A stretch of 64,000 nucleotides of DNA from Gemmatimonadota bacterium. Lineage in GTDB: Bacteria > Gemmatimonadota > Gemmatimonadetes > Gemmatimonadales > GWC2-71-9. The notes under the pieces are model-generated. The model was not told the DNA's origin. It saw only the letters and a program-made list of their open reading frames with translations, and did no database searches. Positions within the stretch are counted from its first letter, which is position 1. Each line of letters opens with the position of its first letter. The stretch is taken from contig JANYKV010000063.1 of the NCBI GenBank assembly GCA_025358055.1, positions 75,569 to 139,568 of the forward strand, written 5' to 3'. Below, one piece after another: positions 38,033 to 47,304 of the stretch. The position numbers were made by a program, and so were the translations under genes.

Positions 38033-38779
38033 TCAATAGGTGATCTGGATCGCCGTGTTGAAAACGCGATCGGTGTTTTTGAAGGCCGCATGGTTATCGT
38101 GACGGACTATGTAGCCCACTTTGAGCGCAACGCTCGCCGAAAAGGGCGCGACCAAGCTCGACTCAGTATTCAATATCCAGCCGGATGTGTCTTTGAGATC
38201 CTCGAGGAATTCCGCGGTTTGTTGGAAGAAAGACTTCGCACCAAGCATGTGCTTGTAGGCCCCGGCGGCGCGACCCGCTGGGTACTTTTGATCGACCCGC
38301 AAGCCGGTTGAGGTGTCCGGATTGAAACTCTGCTGTTGGATGGCGGAAATGCCGGATGCGAGGGCCAGTTCATCCGTTTTCCCGGCGATGGCTTTCCACG
38401 AGAGTCCGGTGCCCTCCTGAAACCGGTACCCGATGTTCGCGAACGTGTTGCGATCCCACCCTGCCAGGCCATATAGACTGACGCGCGCGCTGAGGGCATC
38501 GTCCGCCCGCAGACCAACGTGGTATTGGTTGGCCGTCGTCTTGCCCTTGCTGCTGCCGACCACTGACCCTGCGTCTTGGCCAAGAGACCAATTTCCGGCT
38601 TTGTATGAAAACATCTCGGCCAAATTGAAAGTCGTGATATCCGTCGAACCCGAGACGTTGACCAAACCGAGGTCCGCCACGAATTTCGCCGGCTTGTCCT
38701 TCTTTTCCTGGGCGGAGGTGGCCGTCGCAGCCGCGAGCGCGAAAATGGTGGCAACGGGCAACTGGACGATACACCGCAT
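38033..38779 (-). CDS. DUF481 family outer-membrane-like protein
   Basis: Signal peptide; LGLVNVSGSTDITTFNLAEMFSYKAGNWSL, alternating beta strands, C-terminal aromatic/YITY-like end. Confidence 0.8.
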   Translation of the reverse strand: MRCIVQLPVATIFALAAATATSAQEKKDKPAKFVADLGLVNVSGSTDITTFNLAEMFSYKAGNWSLGQDAGSVVGSSKGKTTANQYHVGLRADDALSARVSLYGLAGWDRNTFANIGYRFQEGTGLSWKAIAGKTDELALASGISAIQQQSFNPDTSTGLRVDQKYPAGRAAGAYKHMLGAKSFFQQTAEFLEDLKDTSGWILNTESSLVAPFSASVALKVGYIVRHDNHAAFKNTDRVFNTAIQITY

Positions 38780-38872
38780 GACGCCTCCCTTAACGAAATC
38801 TTGAGAATGTGGTGCGAGGACAAGGGGGACGAATGTAATCCAGCCGGTTGTGCCGTTGCAGAGGCCTATGGG

Positions 38873-39454
38873 CTACCGCACGGCCGTCAGGCGGTGCGAA
38901 CGCCGCCACTCCACATAGCCGGTCGCGGCGAGCCCGAGAAAAATCAGGTATTGCACTGCCGTAGGCGCCTGGTGACGGTACACGAACAGCGGCGTGTAGA
39001 CCAAATCAACAGCGATCCAGACGAGCCAGGTTTCCAAGATCTTCCGCGACATCATCCACTGGGCGATGAGGCTCGTAACGGAGAGGCTTGAATCGAGGTA
39101 CGGGATCGCAGCGTTGGTGTACCGGCGGAGAAGAATCCCCAGAACCAGAGAGCCGGCGACCGCAATGGCAGTGAGCCCCAGCGCGACGCGCGGCTTAATG
39201 CGGGACACCTGCAATTCCGACCGAGCGGCTCCTCCATAGAGCCAATGGTACCACCCGTAGACGGAGATCCCCGCGTAGATGACCTGCAGCCCCATGTCCG
39301 CGTAGAGCCGCGTCTGGAAAAAGATGACGGCGAACAGGAGCACATTCACGATCGCGGTGGGCCAGCTCCAGATGTTTTGCCGGGCGCTGAGATACACACT
39401 CACGATGCCGAAGAGCACCGCCACCAGTTCAAATGGGTCCGGCAACCAACTCAT
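38873..39454 (-). CDS. pnuC: nicotinamide mononucleotide/riboside transporter PnuC
   Basis: LVAVLFGIVSVYLSARQNIWSWPTAIVNVLLFAVIFFQTRLYADMGLQVIYAGISVYGWYHW. Confidence 0.92.
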   Translation of the reverse strand: MSWLPDPFELVAVLFGIVSVYLSARQNIWSWPTAIVNVLLFAVIFFQTRLYADMGLQVIYAGISVYGWYHWLYGGAARSELQVSRIKPRVALGLTAIAVAGSLVLGILLRRYTNAAIPYLDSSLSVTSLIAQWMMSRKILETWLVWIAVDLVYTPLFVYRHQAPTAVQYLIFLGLAATGYVEWRRSHRLTAVR

Positions 39455-40179
39455 CGAATGATGCCGCCCAGCGTATCGTGGTGGGATGCGATCCAGCGCC
39501 GCAGGTACACGCCGATCGCCCCCCGCGACTCAAACCCCGCTCGCTTAGCCGCGGCGTCCTCTTGGTCGGCGGTCAGTCCCGAGGGCTCCGCGTAGTGGCG
39601 GAGATCGCGATAAAAGCCGACCGTGAAGCAATCCCACGCGGCGCCCGCAATGCGCGTGAACACGAGGTTCGTCGGCCGGCCGATGGCCGCCGAGAACGCG
39701 TCCTCCATCGCCCGCTCGCGCAGCAGGTCCCCTCGGTGAGCCGGCAGCGCGACGAACATCTCGGCGTGGAAGTACCCTGCGGAGTCCGTCGTTTCGTGGA
39801 AGACCCTATGGGATGGCCCGGCGACAAAGATCTCCTCTCGCCACGCCACCAATCCATCCTCTCCGGGCGCCTGAGATTCCGGGCCAACTGAGCGGCGAGC
39901 CGCACTCCACCGCGCCGCCCGGTCCGGTGAAAAGTATTCGCTGAGGGTGCTAATCGGCTCGAGGACCATGATATCCCAATGATCCCCTTGGCTGTGTCGC
40001 AGCAAGAGCGGACGCGGCAGTCCGGCCGCATCGAACACCTGTTGTTCCCGCTTGACGTAGTCGACCAGATTCTGAAGCTGACCGGGAGCGGCCCGCAACA
40101 ACTCGGCGCGGTAGAGACCCGTCGAGTCACCGAAGGGCGCGACTCCCAAGAGGACGAGAGAGAGGAGGAGAGGATTCAT
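39451..40179 (-). CDS. hypothetical secreted protein
   Basis: 242 aa with signal-like N-terminus; start/stop overlaps with both neighbours. Confidence 0.65.
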   Translation of the reverse strand: MNPLLLSLVLLGVAPFGDSTGLYRAELLRAAPGQLQNLVDYVKREQQVFDAAGLPRPLLLRHSQGDHWDIMVLEPISTLSEYFSPDRAARWSAARRSVGPESQAPGEDGLVAWREEIFVAGPSHRVFHETTDSAGYFHAEMFVALPAHRGDLLRERAMEDAFSAAIGRPTNLVFTRIAGAAWDCFTVGFYRDLRHYAEPSGLTADQEDAAAKRAGFESRGAIGVYLRRWIASHHDTLGGIIR

Positions 40180-40625
40180 CTCACAAGCCTAACCGGTGGG
40201 ACCGCTTCACCACCAGCGTCCGCGAACCGGACGTCTTGGGCACCTTCCCACACCACCCGGCGACCCAACTCTTCGAGGCGATCGAGGTGGGAGATGATCC
40301 GCAGGAAGGGCGTGCCCACGAGCGTTCCATGCTTGCTTCCGAACCGGGTCCGGCCATACGGGAAGAGGATTTCGGTTTCGCTCACGTCGTGAGGGTGAAA
40401 GAGCAACTGCCCCGGTGCGGGCGTGCTGGTGGGACTCTCGAGGCCTACCCCGAGGTTCAGGTCGCCGAGCGGCATCCAAGCCGACTCGCCGCTCCATCGC
40501 GCTTGCAACAATTTGCCGGAGAGCGGCAATAGGGAGCAAAACGCGGCGCACGTCTCGGGCGCGAGCTCCTCGTCGAGATGTGCCGTGAATTCGAGCCCGG
40601 CGGCGACAATTCGGATGGTCGTCAT
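40176..40625 (-). CDS. DUF3830 cyclophilin-like protein
   Basis: ELAPETCAAFCSLLPLSGKLLQARWSGESAWMPLGD...PHDVSETEILFPYGRTRFGSKHG. Confidence 0.75.
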   Translation of the reverse strand: MTTIRIVAAGLEFTAHLDEELAPETCAAFCSLLPLSGKLLQARWSGESAWMPLGDLNLGVGLESPTSTPAPGQLLFHPHDVSETEILFPYGRTRFGSKHGTLVGTPFLRIISHLDRLEELGRRVVWEGAQDVRFADAGGEAVPPVRLVR

Positions 40626-40640
40626 CGCACGGACGTCCGG

Positions 40641-41183
40641 TTAACGCTTCGGCTCACGAGAGTGTGCATTGTGCTGGGCGGATTCTCCCCGTGCGATGCT
40701 CAATGTTCGCCATCGGGGTCCGAGGATGTGCTTGGCCAGAGTGACGATTTGGCCGACGTGGTACCCGTAGTGCGTCAGTTGTCGATTGATGGCGCCGGGA
40801 ATCGTGAGCGGGGCTCCTCGGATGGTGACCGTACGCTCAAGGTCCTCGGGTCGAAGCGAGTCAATTGCGTGAAAGGTGCAGGCCCACCCGGCTTCCCACT
40901 CGTTCAGGATGGCAGCGCGAGACTCCTTCGGGCCGATCTCAAATTCACGATCCCGATTGCGATTCGGCTTCTCCCCATCCGTAGTGAGGAAGTCGGTCCA
41001 ACGCGAAAGCATGTTGCCTGCCAAGTGGTGCATTGTTATCGCGATACAATTCGTTTCAGGGTCGATTGTGTAGCCCAGACTGTCGTCATCAACTTGCTCG
41101 ATGGCGCGATCCGCCAATTTCTTCACCTTCCGGAACTCGGCGGCGGCTTCCCGGAGAAAGATGCCGCGGAAATTGTCGGTCAC
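40641..41183 (-). CDS. DUF1572 family (DinB-like) protein
   Basis: GTG start at 41183; FLREAAAEFRKVKKLADRAIEQVDDDSLGYTIDPETNCIAITMHHLAGNMLSRWTDFLTTDGEK. Confidence 0.82.
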   Translation of the reverse strand: MTDNFRGIFLREAAAEFRKVKKLADRAIEQVDDDSLGYTIDPETNCIAITMHHLAGNMLSRWTDFLTTDGEKPNRNRDREFEIGPKESRAAILNEWEAGWACTFHAIDSLRPEDLERTVTIRGAPLTIPGAINRQLTHYGYHVGQIVTLAKHILGPRWRTLSIARGESAQHNAHSREPKR

Positions 41184-41983
41184 GCCTTGGCTCCTTCGTT
41201 GGACGCGGTGCCACGGAGTACGCGTACTAGGTTGCGATGCGAAAGGTCGCCCATGGAAAGATAGGCCACGAGAGGCTCCCGTCCCAAGACCCGGCGCGCC
41301 ACAGCTGCGTCGGACCAACCTTGGGCCAGGAGCGCGTCAATCGCTCCGATGGTCGACTCCAGCCAACTCGCCTTGGCCCGAAGCATGTCGACCGGGTTCG
41401 GCACCAGACCTCGGTGCGCATCGAAGAGGCGGCGGGGCCGTCGCTCGATCATCGCGTGGAGGCTCGCAAGCGACGCACGAGGATTCTCGATCGGGCGAGC
41501 CACTCTCAACTTCACCCCGAGGAAGAGGTCTCCAGCAAACAGTGTTTCGGTGAGCGGATCGTACACGACGTGATGGTCCGCGGAATGCCCGGGCGTCGGG
41601 ATCAACTCGAGGTCCTTCGCCTCGAAGCGCTCCCAGGATGCGGTCACGGGCACCGGCAGGCTCCAGGTGTATCGTCGATACAGTCCTGCGACCTCCGGAC
41701 TCCGAACCGCCGCCTCGGTGGCCTCGGCAGCCTGGACGGGAAGGCCTCGTTTGACCACCACAGCCACGTTGCCCGCGTGGTCTTCGTGGGCGTGGGTAAG
41801 GATGACTCCCTCGATCCGCTGATTCGACAGCCAGCGATCAAACTCCCCGGCGAGGTGCGGGAAACCGGTATCGATGAGAGCGCCGCGGACCATGAACGCG
41901 TTGACCCCATAGCCCACGGAGCGAGTCCACCGGGAGGACATCGCGACCTGGGTGACGTCCTGATGTTGCTCGAGGCGAATCAC
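41180..41983 (-). CDS. MBL-fold metallohydrolase
   Basis: ILTHAHEDHAGNVAVVV, PGHSADHHVVYDPLTETLFAGDLFLG. Confidence 0.9.
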   Translation of the reverse strand: MIRLEQHQDVTQVAMSSRWTRSVGYGVNAFMVRGALIDTGFPHLAGEFDRWLSNQRIEGVILTHAHEDHAGNVAVVVKRGLPVQAAEATEAAVRSPEVAGLYRRYTWSLPVPVTASWERFEAKDLELIPTPGHSADHHVVYDPLTETLFAGDLFLGVKLRVARPIENPRASLASLHAMIERRPRRLFDAHRGLVPNPVDMLRAKASWLESTIGAIDALLAQGWSDAAVARRVLGREPLVAYLSMGDLSHRNLVRVLRGTASNEGAKA

Positions 41984-42001
41984 CCGATCGCATCCATTCG
42001 A

Positions 42002-42823
42002 TTAGGCGGTGGCATAGACCACCCAAGATGTCATCGGACCTTCCGGAGCGCCGTTTCGAATCGTTCCCTCGAGTCTCCTGCGCACGAGGGAAGTCACCCG
42101 TTCCTGCCGCGCGGCATCCAGGGCGGCGAGATGCGGGCCGAGCGGAGTTCCACTGAGCGCGCGGAGGACTTGCCCCACCCCCTCTTCGAACCGAAGCGAG
42201 CGGGTTTCCTCGAGAAGTTGCATCGCAGAGAATCCAGCTTCCCCAACCAGGGCGGTGAGGGTCTCTCCATCAGGACCGAGGTACGGTACCGTGATCAACT
42301 CTGCGAGGGTGGGTTCCTCCGCCTCTCGGAAAGCCTCTTGGAAGAGGCCAAACATGCCGCATTTTTCGATCCGGCACCACACGCTGAGGGCCAGCCGACC
42401 ACGAGGGCGCAGGGCACGCTTCATCTCCCGAAGCGCGTCGAGCTGGTTCGGGAAGAATTGAAGACCCTGCTGGCACAGGACCACGTCGTAGGCGGTGCTG
42501 GGTACGTCGAGTGGGGCCGCTAGTGACTCGCGATACTCGATCGAAGCCGCCCCCACCTCAGCCGGCTGGGCGCGAGCAACCGCCAACATCGATGGCGAAG
42601 CGTCTACCGCGGTGACTCGGCCCCCGGCACCAGCTCGTCTCGCGGCGGCTCGGGCGACAGTGCCTGGTCCGGTCGCGATATCGAGGACAGCGGCCCCAGG
42701 CGCAATGCCAACTCCGGCAATAAGAGCTTCGGCCCACGGTGCGAAGAGGCGCGGGACGAGGTAGTTCTGGTACTGTTTAGCTACTTCGTCGCTCCGGAAG
42801 CTGAATTCGGCGCTGGGCGGCAT
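42002..42823 (-). CDS. class I SAM-dependent methyltransferase
   Basis: AAVLDIATGPGTVARAAARRAGAGGRVTAVDASPSML, YDVVLCQQGLQFFPNQLDALREMKRALRPRGRLALSVW. Confidence 0.9.
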   Translation of the reverse strand: MPPSAEFSFRSDEVAKQYQNYLVPRLFAPWAEALIAGVGIAPGAAVLDIATGPGTVARAAARRAGAGGRVTAVDASPSMLAVARAQPAEVGAASIEYRESLAAPLDVPSTAYDVVLCQQGLQFFPNQLDALREMKRALRPRGRLALSVWCRIEKCGMFGLFQEAFREAEEPTLAELITVPYLGPDGETLTALVGEAGFSAMQLLEETRSLRFEEGVGQVLRALSGTPLGPHLAALDAARQERVTSLVRRRLEGTIRNGAPEGPMTSWVVYATA

Positions 42824-42954
42824 CGAGATTCACCGTCATGTTAGAGAAATAGAGGTCGGCCCGGGAGGAGACCCGGCTGCCGAGGTATAATACCAAGGGA
42901 AGTAAGCCCGGCTACCGACTGCCAGTTCAAACGGCTCCTGGAGAGATCCTGCGT

Positions 42955-44169
42955 ATGGCGACGGAACGGCTCTACTATGACGATTCATACCTGACGACGT
43001 TTTCGGCGCATGTGGTCAATCGCCGTACCGAATCCGGCCACATCATGATTGCGTTGGATCGGACTGCATTCTACCCAGAGGGAGGGGGGCAACCCGCTGA
43101 CCGGGGCCGCCTCGCAGGGATCGCAGTCTTGGATGTTCAAGTCGACGCCGAGGGAGCTATCTGGCACACCTTGGCTGAACCGGTCGGCTCGGAGGAGGTC
43201 ACCGGAGAGATTGATTGGCCGCGAAGGCTCGATCATATGCAACAGCATCACGGCCAGCACATCCTCTCCGCCGCATTTGAAGATCTCTTTGGCCTCAAGA
43301 CCATCTCGTTCCACCTCGGCGCGGAATCCTCGACCATCGATCTGAGTGGACCCCTGGTAGGCGCCACGCAACTCGACGCGGCGGAAGGTCTCGCCAACAC
43401 GCTCATTTGGGAAGACCGACCCGTATTCGCGCGATTCGTCGACCTGACCGAGCTTGCCACGATCCGACTGAGGAAGCCTCCCACAGTCACGGGTCCCGTG
43501 CGAGTCGTGTCCGTCACGGAGTTCGACCATTCGGCTTGTGGGGGGACGCATCCCAGAGCGACTGGGATGGTCGGCCTGCTTCACATTCGGCGACACGAGA
43601 AGCGAGGCACCGATACCCGTGTGGAGTTCGTTTGCGGGGCCCGGGCCCTGCGCGATCTGCGGAACAAGCACGCATTGTTGGTCCGCGTAGCCGCTCAAGC
43701 CAGCGTAGGCCTCGACGAGCTAGAGGAGGCGGTCGCCCGACTCCGTTCCGGCGAGGCAAGCCTTCGTAAGCAACTCGACCAGGCTGTAGCAGAGTTAGAT
43801 CAGTACGAAGCGGTACGACTCGCGGCCGAAGCCGAGCGGGTACGAGACATTCCTGTTGTCCGGTTGGTGCTCGAGGGGCGAACGGTAGCGCAGGTCCAGT
43901 CTTTGGCCCGGGCCATCGTCGGACAGGAAGCGATCGCGATTCTCGGTCTTCGCGGTGAGAAAGCCCATCTGTTGCTAGCCCGACCGCCTCGAGTCGAGTG
44001 CGATTGTGGCAAGTTGGTCTCCGAGGTGACGAAAGAGTTCGGCGGCCGAGGAGGGGGGCAACCCGGCATGGCTCAAGGAGGTATCCCGAAGCCGGGTGAC
44101 ATGGAGGCCGCAATCGAGCGCGCGGCCGGACGGATCCGGGCTCACCTCGAATCTCCTGGCGCGCCTTGA
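42955..44169 (+). CDS. alanyl-tRNA editing protein (AlaX-type with DHHA1 domain)
   Basis: FYPEGGGQPADRG, QQHHGQHILSAAFEDLF, SACGGTHPRATGMVG, C-terminal FGGRGGGQPGMAQGGI. Confidence 0.92.
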   Translation: MATERLYYDDSYLTTFSAHVVNRRTESGHIMIALDRTAFYPEGGGQPADRGRLAGIAVLDVQVDAEGAIWHTLAEPVGSEEVTGEIDWPRRLDHMQQHHGQHILSAAFEDLFGLKTISFHLGAESSTIDLSGPLVGATQLDAAEGLANTLIWEDRPVFARFVDLTELATIRLRKPPTVTGPVRVVSVTEFDHSACGGTHPRATGMVGLLHIRRHEKRGTDTRVEFVCGARALRDLRNKHALLVRVAAQASVGLDELEEAVARLRSGEASLRKQLDQAVAELDQYEAVRLAAEAERVRDIPVVRLVLEGRTVAQVQSLARAIVGQEAIAILGLRGEKAHLLLARPPRVECDCGKLVSEVTKEFGGRGGGQPGMAQGGIPKPGDMEAAIERAAGRIRAHLESPGAP

Positions 44170-44173
44170 GGCC

Positions 44174-44635
44174 CTACATCGGGGGGCAGCCCTTGGTCCT
44201 AACGGTGTAGACGATACCCGCAATCTTCCAACCGGTCTCGGTTCTCACCAGCTGGAATGAATCCACACCACAGTGGCTGAAGCTCTCGCCGTTGTGGAAG
44301 TCATAGGGCGCCCATACCGTGGCGATCCCGCCGTCGATCCTCACCTCGGGCGACTGCATCCGTTCCCGTGGCACCGCGGTTCGTTTCGGGATGGCTGCGA
44401 TGAAATCCTCCGCCGAGGTCACCCGCGACGTTGACTGTCCATCCCGCTCCACAACGGCAACGAATTGCACCCCGGGGAGGAGTGCCGCCCGAAGCGCCGC
44501 GCTGTCTCGCTTTTCCATTCCGTCGAATAGCCGTTGGGCGGCTTGCAGGACCGCCTTCTCATTCGGCTGCTGAGCGACGAGTACACCCGTCAGAGGCAAC
44601 GCGACGGAGAGCGTGAGGGACAATCGAAGGATCAT
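44174..44635 (-). CDS. nuclear transport factor 2-like (SnoaL/DUF4440-type) secreted protein
   Basis: MILRLSLTLSVALPLTGVLVAQQ signal; AAQRLFDGMEKRDSAALRAALLPGVQFVAV...WAPYDFHNGESFSHCGVDSFQLVRTETGWKIAGIVYT; inside a longer ORF 44174-45625. Confidence 0.85.
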   Translation of the reverse strand: MILRLSLTLSVALPLTGVLVAQQPNEKAVLQAAQRLFDGMEKRDSAALRAALLPGVQFVAVVERDGQSTSRVTSAEDFIAAIPKRTAVPRERMQSPEVRIDGGIATVWAPYDFHNGESFSHCGVDSFQLVRTETGWKIAGIVYTVRTKGCPPM

Positions 44636-44649
44636 GCAACCTCTCCAGG

Positions 44650-45672
44650 TTATGATATGGATCGGGCCGGAACGTTGTTGACTCGAATCGCTCGCCAGCA
44701 CCAGAATGCCACCAGGGACAAAAACGCCCCGCGCAAGATGGCATTGCCCGAGGCGACGCCCACGGTCGAAAGAATCGTTGGAGAGGCGAACCAGTAATAA
44801 CAGCCAGCGGCCACCGCGGCGGACAAGGCACACACCAGCCGAGCCGGAAGTCGCAAAAGAAGGGTCGCGGCGACGACGAGCACGGAGCTGGCGGCGCTCC
44901 ACGCTGCAAAGTGCAGATACACCTGTCCCGCTGCATCGAGGGGACCATTTCGAGAGGTTCCATAGGCGACCACGAACCCGGGGAATACCGCTGCGAACGC
45001 TCCGAAAGGAGTGAGCAGCCAGGCGTGGCTCCGCCGTGAGGGGCCGAGTGTCTGGGGAATCGCCTTCTCGGCGGAGAGGTCGAGGCAGCCCCGCGGGGTA
45101 CAGAGCTGGCAGGTGGAGCAGCGCGGATTGCCCAGATTGAGCAGCGGCGCCTGACCATAGAGTCGCTCGACTGGGAGCACCGGACACAACGCATTGCAGA
45201 AGCCGGCCTTGGCATCGAACATCGCGCCGAGCACCAGGGCGGCGAGGGCGGCGAGGGCGGTGATGAGAACGAGGCCGGCAAACGACAGCCCATTTTGATT
45301 GAGGAGAAAGCGGCGAGCGGGAACGAGGAGGGCAAGCAGTAAGATCCCAACGGAACTCGTCCAAGCGGCCCAATGACCGACCAATCGCCGGCGCCCGCTC
45401 GGCTGGTTGGTGAGCATGTTGAGGGTGGCGAGCGGGCAGACTCCGCGCCAGAGCGCGGGACTGATCAGCAACGAAAGAGGCACCAGCGGAAGAACGAGGT
45501 TCCAGAAGACCGGAAGCACGATGTCGGGCCACCTTAGGGCACCACCGGCGGTGACCAAGGCAATCACGACTGCCATGCCTTGAATCACACGCCACATGAA
45601 CCGTTGGCGGGGAGTCAGCGACCACGGCTGGAGGACGCGTCGTTTGGTTTCTAATTCAGAGGTGGTGCTCAT
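44650..45672 (-). CDS. polytopic membrane protein with 4Fe-4S-type cysteine motifs
   Basis: GVCPLATLN, FCNALCPVLPVERLYG, CSTCQLCTPRGCLDL within a multi-TM protein. Confidence 0.78.
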   Translation of the reverse strand: MSTTSELETKRRVLQPWSLTPRQRFMWRVIQGMAVVIALVTAGGALRWPDIVLPVFWNLVLPLVPLSLLISPALWRGVCPLATLNMLTNQPSGRRRLVGHWAAWTSSVGILLLALLVPARRFLLNQNGLSFAGLVLITALAALAALVLGAMFDAKAGFCNALCPVLPVERLYGQAPLLNLGNPRCSTCQLCTPRGCLDLSAEKAIPQTLGPSRRSHAWLLTPFGAFAAVFPGFVVAYGTSRNGPLDAAGQVYLHFAAWSAASSVLVVAATLLLRLPARLVCALSAAVAAGCYYWFASPTILSTVGVASGNAILRGAFLSLVAFWCWRAIRVNNVPARSIS

Positions 45673-45673
45673 G

Positions 45674-45913
45674 TCACGCATTCGCGGCTTCGGTCAACAA
45701 CGCACGCGCGGCTTCAATATCCGGATGAGCAGTTTCGTCACCTGCAGGGCCATCAACGATTGCTTCGGTGCCAAGCGGAGTCGTCGTAGAATTGGCCACT
45801 CGAGACAGGCCTCCGTTGACTTTGACGTCCGGACCTCGGCAACAGGCTACCGGGGCGGCAGACTTGACAGCCTGGGGGACACACGGCGGTCGATGTGGCG
45901 GAAAGCGAACCAC
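45674..45913 (-). CDS. possible small protein, coupled to the downstream Fe-S membrane protein
   Basis: TGA stop at 45674 lies 1 nt from the ATG at 45672; no recognisable homology. Confidence 0.25.
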   Translation of the reverse strand: MVRFPPHRPPCVPQAVKSAAPVACCRGPDVKVNGGLSRVANSTTTPLGTEAIVDGPAGDETAHPDIEAARALLTEAANA

Positions 45914-46263
45914 CCGAGTGCGCAGCCGGCCACCTCCGCAGCAAGCACCACGAAGGTCAGCAGCCGGGGGCGATCATCGGTGAGCAAGCCAAACGAGCGT
46001 CCCAACGCGAGGCCCCCAAGGGTCAAGACCTGGGCAATGAGGCCCGGACGCACGAAGGCATCACGTCGCGAACAGAGCGTAAAAAATATGGCGAGCCCGA
46101 TGTTCAACCCCCCGTAGGTCGACTGGATGTCAACCCGGGCGGTTGCGCTCACGAGACGGATATCGGCAATCCTGGCCAAGGAGACCGGCCAGAACAGGAA
46201 CGTCGCGCCCAACGCACCGAAGAGCACAGCGGAGAGCAGGAGAGAAAATCGCCCGAAAGCCAT
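45847..46263 (-). CDS. DUF4345-like four-TM membrane protein
   Basis: MAFGRFSLLLSAVLFGALGATFLFWPVSLARIADIRLVSATARVDIQSTYGGLNIGLAIFF. Confidence 0.75.
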   Translation of the reverse strand: MAFGRFSLLLSAVLFGALGATFLFWPVSLARIADIRLVSATARVDIQSTYGGLNIGLAIFFTLCSRRDAFVRPGLIAQVLTLGGLALGRSFGLLTDDRPRLLTFVVLAAEVAGCALGWFAFRHIDRRVSPRLSSLPPR

Positions 46264-46347
46264 ATTGGATACAATAGCCCCAAGTGCAGCTGATGTCGAT
46301 GTCCCGGGCCTTGGCAATCGCCCGCGCCAAGGGTCGCCACGGGGAAC

Positions 46348-47265
46348 TCAGTGCCGAACCGGAACCGGATGCAGCGCCAGCCAGGATTGGATGGTTCGGT
46401 TGACCAGATCGGGCGCATCCTGCTGCACAAAATGGTCCGCGCTGGGCACCGTGACGAGGGTGAGTCCATTCTCGACCCAGTCCCACGTTCCGCCGAGCGC
46501 GCCCGCGAGGAGGTACTGATCCTTGAGGCCATGGATCATCAACACCGGCGCTTTTACCTTGACCACCGCGGAGGTGTCTTCCGTGTACGGTTCCCGCGGG
46601 TAATTGCGCTTGTAATAGTTGAGCATCGCTTCAAAGTCGGATCGACGGAATGCCTCTACATACCGGGTCTTCGCCGCGGAATCCGTCACCCAACCCGCCA
46701 ATGCCTCGGCCGTGAGTCGTCCAGCCGCCCCCTCCTGTTGGAAGGCCCTCGCATACTGACTGTTGCGCCGTTGTACCGGATTGTGCGCCAATTCACGGAC
46801 CAATCCACGCAGGTGCGGGAGGTTAAGAATGATCAGGCGATCGGTCAACTCGGGGTACCGTTGCGCAAAGTACCAGGCCACCGCGCCACCCCAATCATGC
46901 CTGACGATCGTGGCAGAATGCGCCCCTAGTTGCTGAATAACCGCGGCCAGGTCAGAGGCCAGTAGAGATAGGTCATACTGCTCGACGCCTTTCGGTTTGT
47001 CGCTCAGATTGTACCCGCGCTGGTCGATGGCGACCACGCGATATTCCGGTGCGAGAGCCACCATTTGATTTCGCCAGGTGTACCAGAAATCCGGGAACCC
47101 ATGCAACATCACAATCAGCGGCCCGCGGCCCAACTCAGCGTAGTGGATCTTGACCCCGTCATGATTCACGAACCCATGGCGCACCCTGGCGTCAAACGCC
47201 GTATCCGACCCGGCCCCCGTGGAGAGCCAAAGAAACCAGGGGAGGCGTAAGGTGGCGAGGAACAT
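46348..47265 (-). CDS. alpha/beta hydrolase (epoxide hydrolase-like)
   Basis: [68 protein letters not shown]. Confidence 0.93.
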   Translation of the reverse strand: MFLATLRLPWFLWLSTGAGSDTAFDARVRHGFVNHDGVKIHYAELGRGPLIVMLHGFPDFWYTWRNQMVALAPEYRVVAIDQRGYNLSDKPKGVEQYDLSLLASDLAAVIQQLGAHSATIVRHDWGGAVAWYFAQRYPELTDRLIILNLPHLRGLVRELAHNPVQRRNSQYARAFQQEGAAGRLTAEALAGWVTDSAAKTRYVEAFRRSDFEAMLNYYKRNYPREPYTEDTSAVVKVKAPVLMIHGLKDQYLLAGALGGTWDWVENGLTLVTVPSADHFVQQDAPDLVNRTIQSWLALHPVPVRH

Positions 47266-47304
47266 CGGACCCTCCGAAGCGCGGATTCACGGTAGATTTT
47301 CCCT

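Noticed and set aside
41237-42523. 428-aa plus-strand ORF over the MBL and methyltransferase genes
   Set aside because: Antisense to two well-supported genes; composition is shadow-like.
45237-45263. Short GGCGGCGAG tandem repeat
   Set aside because: Lies in a codon-biased Ala/Leu transmembrane segment (LAALAALVLG) and is only about 2.5 copies; likely low-complexity coding.
44174-45625. Single 483-aa minus-strand gene covering the SnoaL-like protein
   Set aside because: Only the last 153 aa, from the MILRLSLTLS signal peptide onward, look real. The upstream part is out of frame with the Fe-S membrane protein.
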